Assembly: GCA_023460315.1 (NCBI GenBank)
Contig: JAEWQO010000092.1
Coordinates: forward strand, 1-40,568
Length of the DNA stretch: 40,568 nucleotides
Direction of reading: 5' to 3'
From: Actinomycetes bacterium
GTDB lineage: Bacteria; Actinomycetota; Coriobacteriia; Coriobacteriales; Eggerthellaceae
Every line of letters starts with the position of its first letter. Position 1 is the stretch's first letter. Positions 1 through 7,439 of the stretch are shown here, one piece after another. The notes under the pieces were generated by a model. That model saw only the letters and a list, made by a program, of their open reading frames with translations. It did not search any database and was not told the DNA's origin. The translations under genes and the position numbers were made by a program.

Positions 1-1442
1 CCCACCGGCGCCTCAGCCATGGCCATGCCCCGTTCAAGAAGCACCGCCCGGTCACAGGCTCGGGCTATGAACTCAAGGTCGTGGGTGACCACGAGCACGG
101 CGCGGCCGCTGTCGGCAAGGCGGCGCACGAGACCGGCCACCGCCTCCATGCTCTTCAGGTCGAGGCCGCTCGTGGGCTCGTCGAAGACCAGCACGCGCTT
201 GCCACTTGCAATGCACGCGGCCACGGCAAGCCGCTGCTTTTGGCCCCCCGAGAGCGTGGCGGGATGCCGGCCGGCAAGACCGTCGAGCCCCAGCTCGCGT
301 AGCAAGCTCCTCACCTGGTCGGGAGACAGCGCATCGTCGCGCTTCAGGCCGAATCCCACCTCCGCCTCCACACTGTCGCCAAACAGCTGGTAGTTCACGT
401 CCTGAAATACCAGGGAACAGGTTTGCAAGCGTTCTTGAAGGCCGGCGGAACGTCCCTCGACGAGCACGGTTCCGGCGCTCTCTCGACGCAACCCGCAGAG
501 CGTCCGAGACAGCGTTGACTTGCCCGCCCCATTCGAGCCCACAAGGGCGGTCACCTCTCCGCAGCGCAGATCGAGGTCGATGCCGCGCAGCACCTCGTCC
601 TTCCCGTAGGCCGCGCGCACGCCGCGCAGAGAAAGAAGCGGGGGACGCGGGATCCGCCCCTTCGAATCCCGGCGTGCACTGACCGTCGCCAAATCGCTGG
701 CACGCAGGCCCAGTGCCTGCAACTCGCCCACCGGAAGCGAGCGAAACTCAACAGCATCCATGTGCCGCACGACGTGCCCTGCCTTCATGACCACGACCTC
801 GTCGGCCACGTCCATGAGCCACCACAGCCGATGCTCCGCCACGAGCACTGCAGTCCCCTTCTCCTTGGCATCGAGCACGTAGCGACGCAGGGCCGCGATG
901 GCGTCCGCATCGAGGTTCGACGTGGGTTCGTCAAGAACCAAGCTGCCAGGATGCGGGGCCCAAACGCTCGCGTAGGCGATGCGCTGCTTCTCGCCTCCCG
1001 AGAGCGAGAAGATGTTCCGGTCGGCGAGCTCGCGGAGATCCAGCTCGTCGATGGTCTCACGGACACGCGTGCGCAGACGCTCCTCGGGCCAAGACAGGCT
1101 TTCCAGGGCGAAGGCCACCTCTCCCGTGGAATCGACGTTGAAAAACTGGGTGCGCGGGTTTTGAAACACCGAGCCAACCCGCTCCGCGACCTCCCAGCTT
1201 TCCATCCCCTCGACGTCTCTCCCATCGATGAGAACCTCCCCTGTCATGTCACCGGGAAAGAACGAGGGAGCAAGCCCGTTGGCCAGACGCGTCACGGTGG
1301 TCTTGCCGCATCCGGAGGCGCCGCACACAAGGACGCACCTTCCCTGCTCCACGACAAGATCGATGTCGCTGACTCCCGCCGCCGCGCGGTCCGCCCCCCT
1401 GGTCCCCCGATACGAGAAGCTCACCTTTCGAAGCTCGATCAT
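1..1442 (-). CDS. ECF transporter double ATP-binding protein (EcfA-type), 3' end outside window
   Basis: Energy-coupling ATPase of an ECF-type importer: it hydrolyses ATP on the cytoplasmic face to drive uptake by the EcfT and S-component proteins encoded just upstream. Read on the minus strand, the frame is open from ATG at 1442 to the window edge (480 codons), so the C-terminus is missing. Two complete ABC domains are fused. The first has Walker A GASGCGKTT, signature LSGGEKQR and Walker B LVLDEPTSNLD. The second, from about residue 270, has GSNGAGKST, LSGGQKQR and VLVFDEPTSGLD, then a TxxHD-type switch histidine. The start lies 7 bp after the ecfT stop, so the genes are co-transcribed. Single-chain double EcfA proteins are common in this transporter type. 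Substrate is not visible; the operator upstream of the operon suggests metal control. Confidence 0.9.
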   Translation of the reverse strand, partial: MIELRKVSFSYRGTRGADRAAAGVSDIDLVVEQGRCVLVCGASGCGKTTVTRLANGLAPSFFPGDMTGEVLIDGRDVEGMESWEVAERVGSVFQNPRTQFFNVDSTGEVAFALESLSWPEERLRTRVRETIDELDLRELADRNIFSLSGGEKQRIAYASVWAPHPGSLVLDEPTSNLDADAIAALRRYVLDAKEKGTAVLVAEHRLWWLMDVADEVVVMKAGHVVRHMDAVEFRSLPVGELQALGLRASDLATVSARRDSKGRIPRPPLLSLRGVRAAYGKDEVLRGIDLDLRCGEVTALVGSNGAGKSTLSRTLCGLRRESAGTVLVEGRSAGLQERLQTCSLVFQDVNYQLFGDSVEAEVGFGLKRDDALSPDQVRSLLRELGLDGLAGRHPATLSGGQKQRLAVAACIASGKRVLVFDEPTSGLDLKSMEAVAGLVRRLADSGRAVLVVTHDLEFIARACDRAVLLERGMAMAEAPV

Positions 1443-1449
1443 AGAACTG

Positions 1450-2400
1450 TCATCCCCTGATGCCGTACAGGCTGCATACGGCTGCGGCGACGACGGCAAC
1501 GACTCCTGCCGTCAGCAGCAACCCGTCGGACACCCGGAACTCAATGGAGGTGAAGCACGTGCGCGGTGCCGGGTTCTCAATGCCACGCGCCACCGATGCC
1601 AGGGAAAGCTCATCGGCAACGTTCGATGCGCCCATCATGAGTGGCACATACAGGCACTCCACCGTCATGCCCGGATGCCGCAGGAAGCCGGCGAGGCTCG
1701 GCGAGACGCCGCGCATGCGCATGGCATCCTTGATGAAATGCCAGTCTTCACGAATGGCAGGGACATAGCGCACCATCACGGCGAGGGGGATGGTCACCTG
1801 CCGCGGGACGCGCATGCGCGAAAACGCGCTCATGAATTCGTTGACAGGCGTCGTCGACACGATGACGGCCGCCAGCAGACCGCAGGGAAACACCTTGCGA
1901 ACAAGCATGAAAAACGAAGAGAACATGGTCTTGAGCACGCCGGTGTCAAGAAAGGAGACGGCAAGCATGAGCGACATCATGACGGCGTAGAACGCGAGCA
2001 TCGACACCGAGAGCCGCGCCTTGCCCACCGCAATCCCCAACGTCGCAGCAAGCAGCATCATGACGATCTCGTACCACAGCCCCGGCGACAGGAACACCGC
2101 CACCGCCCACAGTAGCAGGAGGCCGAGCTTCGCGCGTGGATCGGGATGAAAGGTGCGGGAGCTCCGCGCACCGACATCCCCGGTTCCACGCCGGGGAACG
2201 AAGCCCAGTCGGGTGCGTCTCTCCTCGCGTGCCACATCCGGCGCCTCACGGAATGCAGGAGGAGTTCCGTCGCCGCGGGGCCCTGGCGCTGCCGAGGAAG
2301 GCTCCATCCCCGGTGAGACGGGACGGACCGCATCGTTCAGAGAAGAGGCCTCAACCGGATGAAGCGCAGTCTGCGACCTGCGCACGGCGGTTTCCGTCAT
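1450..2400 (-). CDS. ECF transporter transmembrane component (EcfT-type)
   Basis: Membrane-spanning coupling subunit, 316 aa, that connects the ATPases to the substrate-binding S component. The N-terminal ~85 residues are polar and poorly conserved-looking. Hydrophobic segments start at the stretch reading LGLLLLWAVAVFLSPGLWY, followed by several more helices. Two Arg-Gly motifs typical of EcfT coupling helices are visible (MRMRGVS and SVARGIE) in the cytoplasmic part. The ATG at 2400 overlaps the stop of the S-component gene by 4 bp (ATGA), which fixes the start and implies translational coupling. A longer frame running through the upstream gene in another phase is not real coding sequence. 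Family assignment is secure; substrate is unknown. Confidence 0.88.
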   Translation of the reverse strand: MTETAVRRSQTALHPVEASSLNDAVRPVSPGMEPSSAAPGPRGDGTPPAFREAPDVAREERRTRLGFVPRRGTGDVGARSSRTFHPDPRAKLGLLLLWAVAVFLSPGLWYEIVMMLLAATLGIAVGKARLSVSMLAFYAVMMSLMLAVSFLDTGVLKTMFSSFFMLVRKVFPCGLLAAVIVSTTPVNEFMSAFSRMRVPRQVTIPLAVMVRYVPAIREDWHFIKDAMRMRGVSPSLAGFLRHPGMTVECLYVPLMMGASNVADELSLASVARGIENPAPRTCFTSIEFRVSDGLLLTAGVVAVVAAAVCSLYGIRG

Positions 2401-3011
2401 GCGGTGACGCCCGCCTTCTCGAACTGCTTCTTCAACAGCTTGAGCCCGACGAGGGCGCTCACAAGCGCACACACAAGTGTGACCGCAACCATGGCGGGCA
2501 GCACCCACCCGGCACCCGTGGACATCATCGTGTCCATATAGGCCTGCTCCGTGCCCTTGCCGGTGAGATAGGAGGTATATCCCGACGGATCGACCCAGAG
2601 CATGAGATAGGAACCCATGGGATTGAGCGAGAAGACGAGAAAGCTCACAACATTGAGCTTTTTGTTGCGGAATCCGCCGCTGCCGGCAATGAGGTCGGCA
2701 ACCACGCCCAACACGATCAACGCGACCGCCCAGAGCCAATACATGCCGGTCACAAACATGATGAGCCCTTCGACGACACCGAGGATGACGAGAGGACCAT
2801 GCTTGGGCACCTTTGCAATGAGCAGCAGATAGACGGGGCCGGTGAGCAATGCGGCACCCGCGGGCATGAGGAAGGTAAGCACCGGATTGGGAGCAAAGAG
2901 CATGCTCCCGATCATCATGAACACGAAGTACAGCGCAATGAACACGCCGCAGGTCACCAGGTCCCGTGCCGTGAGGCCCTTCTTTTCTTCCTTTTTCATG
3001 CTTGTACGCAT
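2397..3011 (-). CDS. ECF transporter S component, MptD/Trep_Strep type
   Basis: Small integral membrane protein, about 204 aa with roughly six hydrophobic segments, e.g. VTCGVFIALYFVFMMIGSML and LVILGVVEGLIMFVTGMYWL. It fits the Trep_Strep (MptD-like) family of substrate-capture proteins of ECF importers, whose substrates are mostly unproven. I chose ATG at 3011 (MRTSMKKEEKK) because GAAAGG lies at a suitable distance upstream; ATG at 2999 is the alternative. It is first in the order S, T, double A. The promoter region upstream carries a metal-type operator at 3113-3128, and an AraC regulator is divergent. Together these suggest uptake of iron, a siderophore, haem or a related compound. That substrate idea is inference from regulation, not from the protein. 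Confidence 0.82.
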   Translation of the reverse strand: MRTSMKKEEKKGLTARDLVTCGVFIALYFVFMMIGSMLFAPNPVLTFLMPAGAALLTGPVYLLLIAKVPKHGPLVILGVVEGLIMFVTGMYWLWAVALIVLGVVADLIAGSGGFRNKKLNVVSFLVFSLNPMGSYLMLWVDPSGYTSYLTGKGTEQAYMDTMMSTGAGWVLPAMVAVTLVCALVSALVGLKLLKKQFEKAGVTA

Positions 3012-3112
3012 GGCGAGAACCTTTCTCTCGAATCCGCTCGTGTGCCGGCGGCGAACCTGCTTTGGGCAGGCACATGGCCGACACACGGCCTCCGCCGTCA
3101 TAATTCATAAAA

Positions 3113-3128
3113 GATAGCCTTGGTTAAC
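3113..3128. promoter_or_regulatory. 16-bp metal-type operator, copy 1 (ECF operon side)
   Basis: Reads GATAGCCTTGGTTAAC and matches the consensus GTTAG-N6-CTAAC at 8 of 10 fixed positions. It lies just downstream of a minus-strand -10 candidate, a position suited to repression. The length and layout resemble MntR/DtxR-family boxes. Confidence 0.6.
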
Positions 3129-3264
3129 AAGCGACTATACTACGGTTGAGAGACGGCACATGCCAGAGATCTCGCCCCCCGCGTCCAAACGACGCACACC
3201 GTCGTCCGATCGTCGTATCGGACTGGCGCAAGAGAGCGACCCTCCGTCTTCTCGCACAAATAAA

Positions 3265-3280
3265 GATAGCTAGGGCTAAC
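3265..3280. promoter_or_regulatory. 16-bp metal-type operator, copy 2 (araC side)
   Basis: Reads GATAGCTAGGGCTAAC. A wider near-palindrome ATAGCTAGGGCTAACTAT extends around it. It overlaps the AraC gene promoter and matches 9 of 10 fixed positions of GTTAG-N6-CTAAC. Confidence 0.65.
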
Positions 3281-3384
3281 TATAGTGTATGATGGGGCCA
3301 GTCGACCCAAAGGTGAGCAGGAGGGCGTCCGATCGTCATATGCCCACACGGGTTGCCGCAGCCTACGTCAGAGGAGTTCCGCCC

Positions 3385-4476
3385 ATGGCGACCGCACAAA
3401 CGAGTTCAAGAGCTCCCCACCCGAACACGGAGATCCTTCCAGGGAAGGAAGCAGGACGGCTCCCCCTGTCCGCGGGCGATGCCGGCGTGCACCGCCATGA
3501 CAGCATCCATGCTCCCACCCTCGCGATCGCCGGATTCGAGGAGATCGAGCGTCCCGAAGGATTCTGCCCGCTCTGGCGCTCGTATCACTCCGACGGAGGA
3601 AACAGTCGTGGCGACTTTCATATCCTCGCCCCCAGCGACCGCTGGCAGATCGCCATCCACGACTTCACACTCGTCCAGGATGCCCTCATGGAATTCAAGC
3701 TGCCCGAGTATCTGAGTGTGGCTTGGTATGACTCCATTTCCGGCGAGGAGTTTTCTCCTTATCGCAAGCTGCGCGCCAAAAGCATCTGGGGTTTCTACAG
3801 CGGAGAGGGAGGCTGGAGGGGACTTGTTCACGGAGGAGTCCCCGTGCGTTCCGTCTCGGTGGAAGTGATGCCGCAGATGTCCAAAGAATACCTGGAACAG
3901 GAATACGGAGGACAGTTCGAACGGGTGCGCGACGCGTTTGCCTCGCTCAATGATTCCGATGATTTCCCCGAGCTGCGGGCGGTGCTCTCGCGGCTCTGGC
4001 CACGTCCCGGAGACGAGCAGCGCAGCCAGCTGTACTACGAGGGGAAGGTGTTCGAGGCCATGGGGCTCATCGTGGAACGGACGAAAGGGCGGCCGTCACA
4101 AGCGCACCGCACCGTGTCATCCGAAGACCGGGACCGCATCCTGAACGTCGCCTCCTTTATAGACGACCATTGCGCCAGCACGCTCAAGCTGACCGACCTC
4201 GCACGCGCCGCATGCATGAGCACCACGAAGTTCAAGGGATGCTTCAAAGCCGTCACCGGGTCAACCGTCACGGCATACGTGCAGAGCCGGCGCATCAGCC
4301 AGGCGGAGCAGCTGCTCCGCCAACCCGACCTGTCAATCGAACAGGTGGCTCGCACGGTAGGCTACACGTGTGCAAGCCGCTTCGCAGAGCTGTTCCGCCG
4401 CGAGACGGGCCTTCTTCCCAGCGAATACCGCGCCGGGAGGCTGCAGGGACACACCGCAGCCCCCCACAGGCCCTAA
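3385..4476 (+). CDS. AraC-family transcriptional regulator
   Basis: DNA-binding regulator of 363 aa. The N-terminal ~240 residues form a sensing domain that I cannot assign further. The C-terminal ~100 residues are an AraC double helix-turn-helix: first HTH LKLTDLARAACMSTTKFKG, second around LSIEQVARTVGYTCASRFAE, ending RRETGLLPSEYR. I chose ATG at 3385 because AGAGGAG precedes it by a good distance and the predicted promoter and operator (3265-3280) make the earlier ATGs at 3289 and 3292 too close to the transcription start. It is divergent from the ECF importer, so it is probably its ligand-responsive activator, as PchR/YbtA-type AraC proteins are for siderophore systems. Its stop codon overlaps that of the convergent gene at 4473. 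Confidence 0.85.
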   Translation: MATAQTSSRAPHPNTEILPGKEAGRLPLSAGDAGVHRHDSIHAPTLAIAGFEEIERPEGFCPLWRSYHSDGGNSRGDFHILAPSDRWQIAIHDFTLVQDALMEFKLPEYLSVAWYDSISGEEFSPYRKLRAKSIWGFYSGEGGWRGLVHGGVPVRSVSVEVMPQMSKEYLEQEYGGQFERVRDAFASLNDSDDFPELRAVLSRLWPRPGDEQRSQLYYEGKVFEAMGLIVERTKGRPSQAHRTVSSEDRDRILNVASFIDDHCASTLKLTDLARAACMSTTKFKGCFKAVTGSTVTAYVQSRRISQAEQLLRQPDLSIEQVARTVGYTCASRFAELFRRETGLLPSEYRAGRLQGHTAAPHRP

Positions 4477-4847
4477 CGCACGGATGGCACGTAATAGCCA
4501 GCTTCGACGACGGCGCGTTCGAGGCGGCCCTCATCGACCGGAGTCTTTGACAGGACGCGCGCGGTGCCCGAGGCCAGGTCGACGCGCGCCCATGTGCCTT
4601 CGATGGAATTCAGAGCGTTCTCCACATTGCGCACGCAATGGTCACAGGTCATGCCGCTGACCTTGATATTCTGAGAATAGGGATAATGGGATTCGTCGAC
4701 GTCGGTTACCTTCACCCGCTTTGCGTCGTTGCCTCCTCCACCTCCGTGGCATCCTCCCTTGCCCGAGAACGACCGGTACATCCGCCGCGCGGCAAACACG
4801 GCAAGTACGGCGATGACCACAATCATGATAACGGTCGGTGCATTCAT
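4473..4847 (-). CDS. FeoB-associated Cys-rich-like membrane segment fused to a heavy-metal-associated (HMA) domain
   Basis: A 124-aa protein with two parts. Residues 1-40 have one N-terminal membrane helix (APTVIMIVVIAVLAVFAARR) and a short GKGGCHGGGGG stretch, resembling the small FeoB-associated Cys-rich proteins that accompany ferrous-iron transporters. Residues ~58-124 form an HMA/MerP-like domain with metal-binding motif MTCDHC and the usual NVENALNSIEG continuation. The start at 4847 follows GGAGA closely. A minus-strand TATAAT at 4989-4994 is followed by the operator at 4971-4986, so the gene looks metal-repressed. No feoA or feoB is adjacent in this window. It probably handles iron or copper at the membrane; the metal is inference. 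The stop codon overlaps the convergent araC stop. Confidence 0.75.
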   Translation of the reverse strand: MNAPTVIMIVVIAVLAVFAARRMYRSFSGKGGCHGGGGGNDAKRVKVTDVDESHYPYSQNIKVSGMTCDHCVRNVENALNSIEGTWARVDLASGTARVLSKTPVDEGRLERAVVEAGYYVPSVR

Positions 4848-4970
4848 GGGTCTCCTTTCATGTAGATGGAAACGATCGTCGGGACAGGTCGTCGGACGGG
4901 CAGGTCCTCCCTCGCCGGGACGGAGGGACGATGCGCTCTTTCCGTCCGCCATCCATCTGCTTCGATATTT

Positions 4971-4986
4971 GTTGCCTTAAGCTAAC
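4971..4986. promoter_or_regulatory. 16-bp metal-type operator, copy 3 (HMA gene side)
   Basis: Reads GTTGCCTTAAGCTAAC. It is close to the known Bacillus subtilis MntR box TTTGCCTTAAGGAAAC in sequence and identical in length. It lies immediately downstream of the minus-strand -10 TATAAT (4989-4994). Confidence 0.65.
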
Positions 4987-5226
4987 TCATTATAGCACTC
5001 CGGGATGGCGGCGCGCAGCATGTTCGCGAACGGCCGTCTGAGAATCGTCCGAAAACGGGGCGTGCGCGAGTGCAAAGAGCACGCTGCGCATCTTGGGAAT
5101 CTCCAGGAAAAGAGCGCGGGCGGTGCTTGGGAGACGAAGGATGCGACTGCAGCGCCATCTAAACAGCCGGTCGCCGACATTCGCGGCAAAGAAGGTGTGG
5201 ATTGACGGGTACCGAGGCTTTCCCCC

Positions 5227-5276
5227 TTGACGTAGCTTCCCTTATTCGATATATGTTAGCTAGAGTTAACATATAT
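5227..5276 (+). promoter_or_regulatory. Promoter and 28-bp palindromic operator (copy 4) for DUF3793/flavodoxin
   Basis: The -35 TTGACG (5227-5232), a 17-bp spacer and the -10 TATATG (5250-5255) form a good promoter. The operator GTTAGCTAGAGTTAAC (5255-5270) overlaps the last base of the -10. It is the centre of a 28-bp near-perfect palindrome spanning 5249-5276, with AT-alternating flanks. A bound repressor would block RNA polymerase directly. Confidence 0.72.
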
Positions 5277-5302
5277 AATGAGCCTATCGTCAAGGAGGCC
5301 CC

Positions 5303-5995
5303 ATGGATAGCGTTCCCCTTTGCACCGCCTTCGAGCGCAAGCTCGTCCATCACTGCACACCCACGTTCGCAGCCCTCAAGCCAGCCAATCTGTTCTCCTG
5401 CCCCTTTGAGCAACCACACTCCGAACAACCGCAGGGGGAAGACGGCGTGAGCGTGGGCACCTGCCAGGAAAGCCTGACGGACGCCCTCAGGGGTGCACGG
5501 CAGAAACTTGACCCCCACGGTGTGAGGATCGAGATATTGGCACGACGAGCAACCAGCTCGCTCATCTACGTGTATCGCCCCAATCTGTTGAAGCAGAGCA
5601 TCAGCCAAGAGCGGGTGGCGGCATACCTGACACAGGAAGGCTATGACGTCAGTTCCCTCTCCTCCTGCATCACGCGGCTCTATCAGCGCATAGGTGGTAC
5701 CGATCTGAAGAGCCAGATTACGGGCACCTGCTCGTTTCCCCATGAGATTGGCTTTTTCCTCGGGTACCCCTATGAAGACGTCATCGGATTCATCGAGAAC
5801 AGGGGTGAGAACTTCCTGTGCAGCGGCTGCTGGAAGGTCTATGCGAAAGAGCGGGATGCACAGACCTGCTTCTGCTGTTACAAGAATTGCACCGTGATGT
5901 ACGAAAGCCTGTTTGACGAAGGAGTCGGCATCGAATGCCTTGCGGCCGTCGATGAGAACTTCCCTGCCGCCGAAGCGTTTTTGGCGGCAGGATAG
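5303..5995 (+). CDS. DUF3793 family protein
   Basis: Conserved protein of unknown biochemical role, 230 aa, cytoplasmic (no signal or membrane segment). The family signature is visible at residues ~146-165 (FPHEIGFFLGYPYEDVIGFI). It is followed by a Cys-rich C-terminal part (CSGCWK and CFCCYKNC, residues ~173-196), which could bind a metal or a cluster. AGGAGG sits a few bases before the ATG. It is followed after 99 bp by a flavodoxin, a pairing I recall from anaerobic gut bacteria. The strong promoter-operator in front puts it in the metal regulon. A role in iron-limited redox metabolism or metal uptake is inference. Confidence 0.85.
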   Translation: MDSVPLCTAFERKLVHHCTPTFAALKPANLFSCPFEQPHSEQPQGEDGVSVGTCQESLTDALRGARQKLDPHGVRIEILARRATSSLIYVYRPNLLKQSISQERVAAYLTQEGYDVSSLSSCITRLYQRIGGTDLKSQITGTCSFPHEIGFFLGYPYEDVIGFIENRGENFLCSGCWKVYAKERDAQTCFCCYKNCTVMYESLFDEGVGIECLAAVDENFPAAEAFLAAG

Positions 5996-6000
5996 GGTCT

Positions 6001-6057
6001 GGCACGCCGCGCGTGGGGCACCCGCCCCCTTGGCTGTCGCCCCACGCGCCGCGTGCC
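6001..6057 (+). repeat. Long GC-rich inverted repeat (mRNA hairpin) between DUF3793 and flavodoxin
   Basis: Arms 6001-6019 and 6039-6057 are complementary at 18 of 19 positions, with a 19-base loop. The predicted RNA stem is very stable. There is no run of T after it, so it may protect or separate transcripts rather than end them fully. Confidence 0.6.
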
Positions 6058-6094
6058 GCGGATGCAGGAATTCCCCAAGCGTTAGGAGCGCACA

Positions 6095-6517
6095 ATGAGC
6101 AAAGTAGCTGTCGTGTTTTGGAGCGGAACGGGCAACACCGAGGCCATGGCTGACCTTGTAGCCCAAGGGGTCCGTGCCGGAGGAGGAACGGCTGAGGTCA
6201 TCCAAGCGGCCGACTTCAACGCGGACCGTCTCGACGAGTTTGATGCTTTCGCCTTCGGGTGCCCGGCCATGGGAGCCGAAGAGTTGGAGGACATGGAATT
6301 CCTTCCCATGTACGATGAGGTGGAGCCCTTGCTGACCGGACGGAAGGTCTTGCTGTTTGGCTCGTATGACTGGAATGACGGTGAATGGATGGGGCTGTGG
6401 GAGCAACGCGCCGAAGAGGTAGGGCTCGACATCGTCGACTCAGTCATCGCGAAAGATTATCCCGATGACGAAGCCAGCGCCGAATGTCTGCGCGCCGGCG
6501 GCCTGCTTGCCGCATAG
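6095..6517 (+). CDS. Flavodoxin
   Basis: Small FMN-binding electron carrier, 140 aa, the usual length for short-chain flavodoxins. The FMN phosphate loop SGTGNTEAM occupies residues ~10-18, after a first beta strand (KVAVVFW). The aromatic and acidic loops that hold the isoalloxazine ring follow (GCPAMGAEELED; GSYDWNDGEWM). The ATG at 6095 has TTAGGAG upstream. It probably replaces ferredoxin when iron is short, which agrees with the upstream metal-type operator shared with DUF3793. A hairpin separates the two genes. The identification is strong; the partner enzymes are unknown. Confidence 0.92.
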   Translation: MSKVAVVFWSGTGNTEAMADLVAQGVRAGGGTAEVIQAADFNADRLDEFDAFAFGCPAMGAEELEDMEFLPMYDEVEPLLTGRKVLLFGSYDWNDGEWMGLWEQRAEEVGLDIVDSVIAKDYPDDEASAECLRAGGLLAA

Positions 6518-6758
6518 GCTCAGAGGAAAAACGCCGTCGGCGAGGCAGCTGCCGGACGCACCGTGGGCCGCGCGAACGAGACCCGTTGGCTCGGTCCACG
6601 TGGCCCACCTGATGTTTTCGCCCGTCATCAGCCATCCAGAAAAGAGCGTTCGGTGCCGTGCCCATCCGGGCACCATCATGACCCACAGCCGCCTTCGGCA
6701 TTGAGACAGGCACCCACGAACAGGCAAGAAGAAAGTAAAATTAGGAATAAAAGAAGAG

Positions 6759-6784
6759 GCGGAGGGAAAGGGGGTTCCCTCCGC
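6759..6784 (+). terminator. Terminator-like hairpin downstream of flavodoxin
   Basis: A perfect 10-bp stem GCGGAGGGAA / TTCCCTCCGC with a 6-base loop is followed by TTTGGTTT. It lies 240 bp after the flavodoxin stop. Confidence 0.6.
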
Positions 6785-6917
6785 TTTGGTTTGCGACGGA
6801 TGGCCAGACGAGAGGAGCCTCCGCCGCCCGGGTAAGCAGGCTTATGTCGAAAGAATGTCGTGAAGAATAGGTTCGATCTTCTCTTTATTTCCTCACGTCA
6901 ATCGCTCTTTCGATGTT

Positions 6918-6933
6918 GTTAGAATAAGCTAAC
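6918..6933. promoter_or_regulatory. 16-bp metal-type operator, copy 5, without an obvious gene
   Basis: Reads GTTAGAATAAGCTAAC, all ten fixed positions of the consensus. A wider dyad with CGAT and ATCG flanks surrounds it. A second small palindrome TAGTTAACTA follows about 20 bp on. No established gene starts nearby; the first possible coding frame is at 7008. Confidence 0.6.
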
Positions 6934-7007
6934 TTATCGAGCGAGACAATGGTAGTTAACTATGGCATACAATTTCTCCACAAATCGGGCAAGGAGAGAA
7001 ACCAGCG

Positions 7008-7271
7008 ATGGCAAAGGAGGAGAGCGGGATGCGGTCCGTCTCTCCTCCGGCCCCCGGATGCCCCCGGCGTCCCCTTCAGACCGTCCAGCCCACTGCCGCC
7101 CCGAAGGTCAGTCACACCCCTTTGGTTCCGTTACCCCTTTTGGTTCAGTCATGCCCTTTTGGTGCCGACGACGATGTCGAATCCCTGAGGGAATTCGGCG
7201 ATGACGCCGCCGCGCGGAGCGGCACGGGGCGGCGCAGGCCGCAGCCTCGATTTCAGGATGAATCCTCATGA
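7008..7271 (+). CDS. Possible small protein, unrecognised
   Basis: An 87-codon frame starting MAKEESGMRS, preceded by AAGGAGAG at 9 bp and downstream of the operator at 6918-6933. No domain, signal peptide or membrane helix is recognisable. Composition is rich in Pro and Arg, as in chance frames of G+C-rich DNA. Its only support is the ribosome-binding site and the operator position. The same segment could instead yield an untranslated regulated RNA. I give low weight to it being a real gene. Confidence 0.25.
   Translation: MAKEESGMRSVSPPAPGCPRRPLQTVQPTAAPKVSHTPLVPLPLLVQSCPFGADDDVESLREFGDDAAARSGTGRRRPQPRFQDESS
7117..7164 (+). repeat. Three short direct repeats, CCCCTTTTGGTT-like
   Basis: Copies CCCCTTTGGTT (7117-7127), CCCCTTTTGGTT (7134-7145) and GCCCTTTTGGTG (7153-7164) recur at a spacing of about 17-19 bp. 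Function is unknown. Confidence 0.45.
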
Positions 7272-7439
7272 GTTTCGGGCCAGACGATGCAACGGAAGGG
7301 AGACCCTTCGCCCGGCATGGCCACTCTGCGCCAGCCTCGGTATGCCGCCTTTGTCGCGGACGAGCATCAGATCAGCTGCATCCTATCCCCGCATGCCGAG
7401 GCACGACGCAAAACGCTGCCAGACTATGAAGCGAACAAA

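Larger units (their letters stand above)
3012..3384. promoter_or_regulatory. Divergent promoter region between ECF operon and araC-type gene, two 16-bp operators
   Basis: This region separates the ECF importer (minus) from the AraC regulator (plus). It has two copies of the window's recurrent palindrome: GATAGCCTTGGTTAAC at 3113-3128 and GATAGCTAGGGCTAAC at 3265-3280. On the minus strand a TAGTAT/TATAGT -10 candidate (3134-3142) sits just upstream of the first operator. On the plus strand TAAAGA (3261-3266) abuts the second operator, and TATAGT follows at 3281-3286. Each promoter therefore seems to have its own repressor site. Confidence 0.65.
4848..5302. promoter_or_regulatory. Divergent promoter region with two operators
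   Basis: Non-coding spacer of 455 bp between the HMA-domain gene and DUF3793. It contains GTTGCCTTAAGCTAAC at 4971-4986 for the minus-strand gene and GTTAGCTAGAGTTAAC at 5255-5270 for the plus-strand gene. The stretch 5000-5225 holds short open frames on both strands with no recognisable product, and I see nothing else in it. Confidence 0.6.

Noticed and set aside
762..2115. Long plus-strand frames opposite the ECF ATPase and ecfT
   Set aside because: They are antisense to clear family genes, have unlikely composition and no ribosome-binding sites; typical of G+C-rich DNA.
1450..3108. A 552-codon minus-strand frame reading through the S-component gene into ecfT
   Set aside because: Its first half is an out-of-phase reading of the S-component gene with no family features; only the part from 2400 onwards is EcfT.
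5005..5205. Small frames on both strands in the 4848-5302 spacer
   Set aside because: They overlap one another, have no good ribosome-binding site and no recognisable product.
6440..6727. Minus-strand frame over the flavodoxin 3' end
   Set aside because: No recognisable domain and overlaps the flavodoxin gene.
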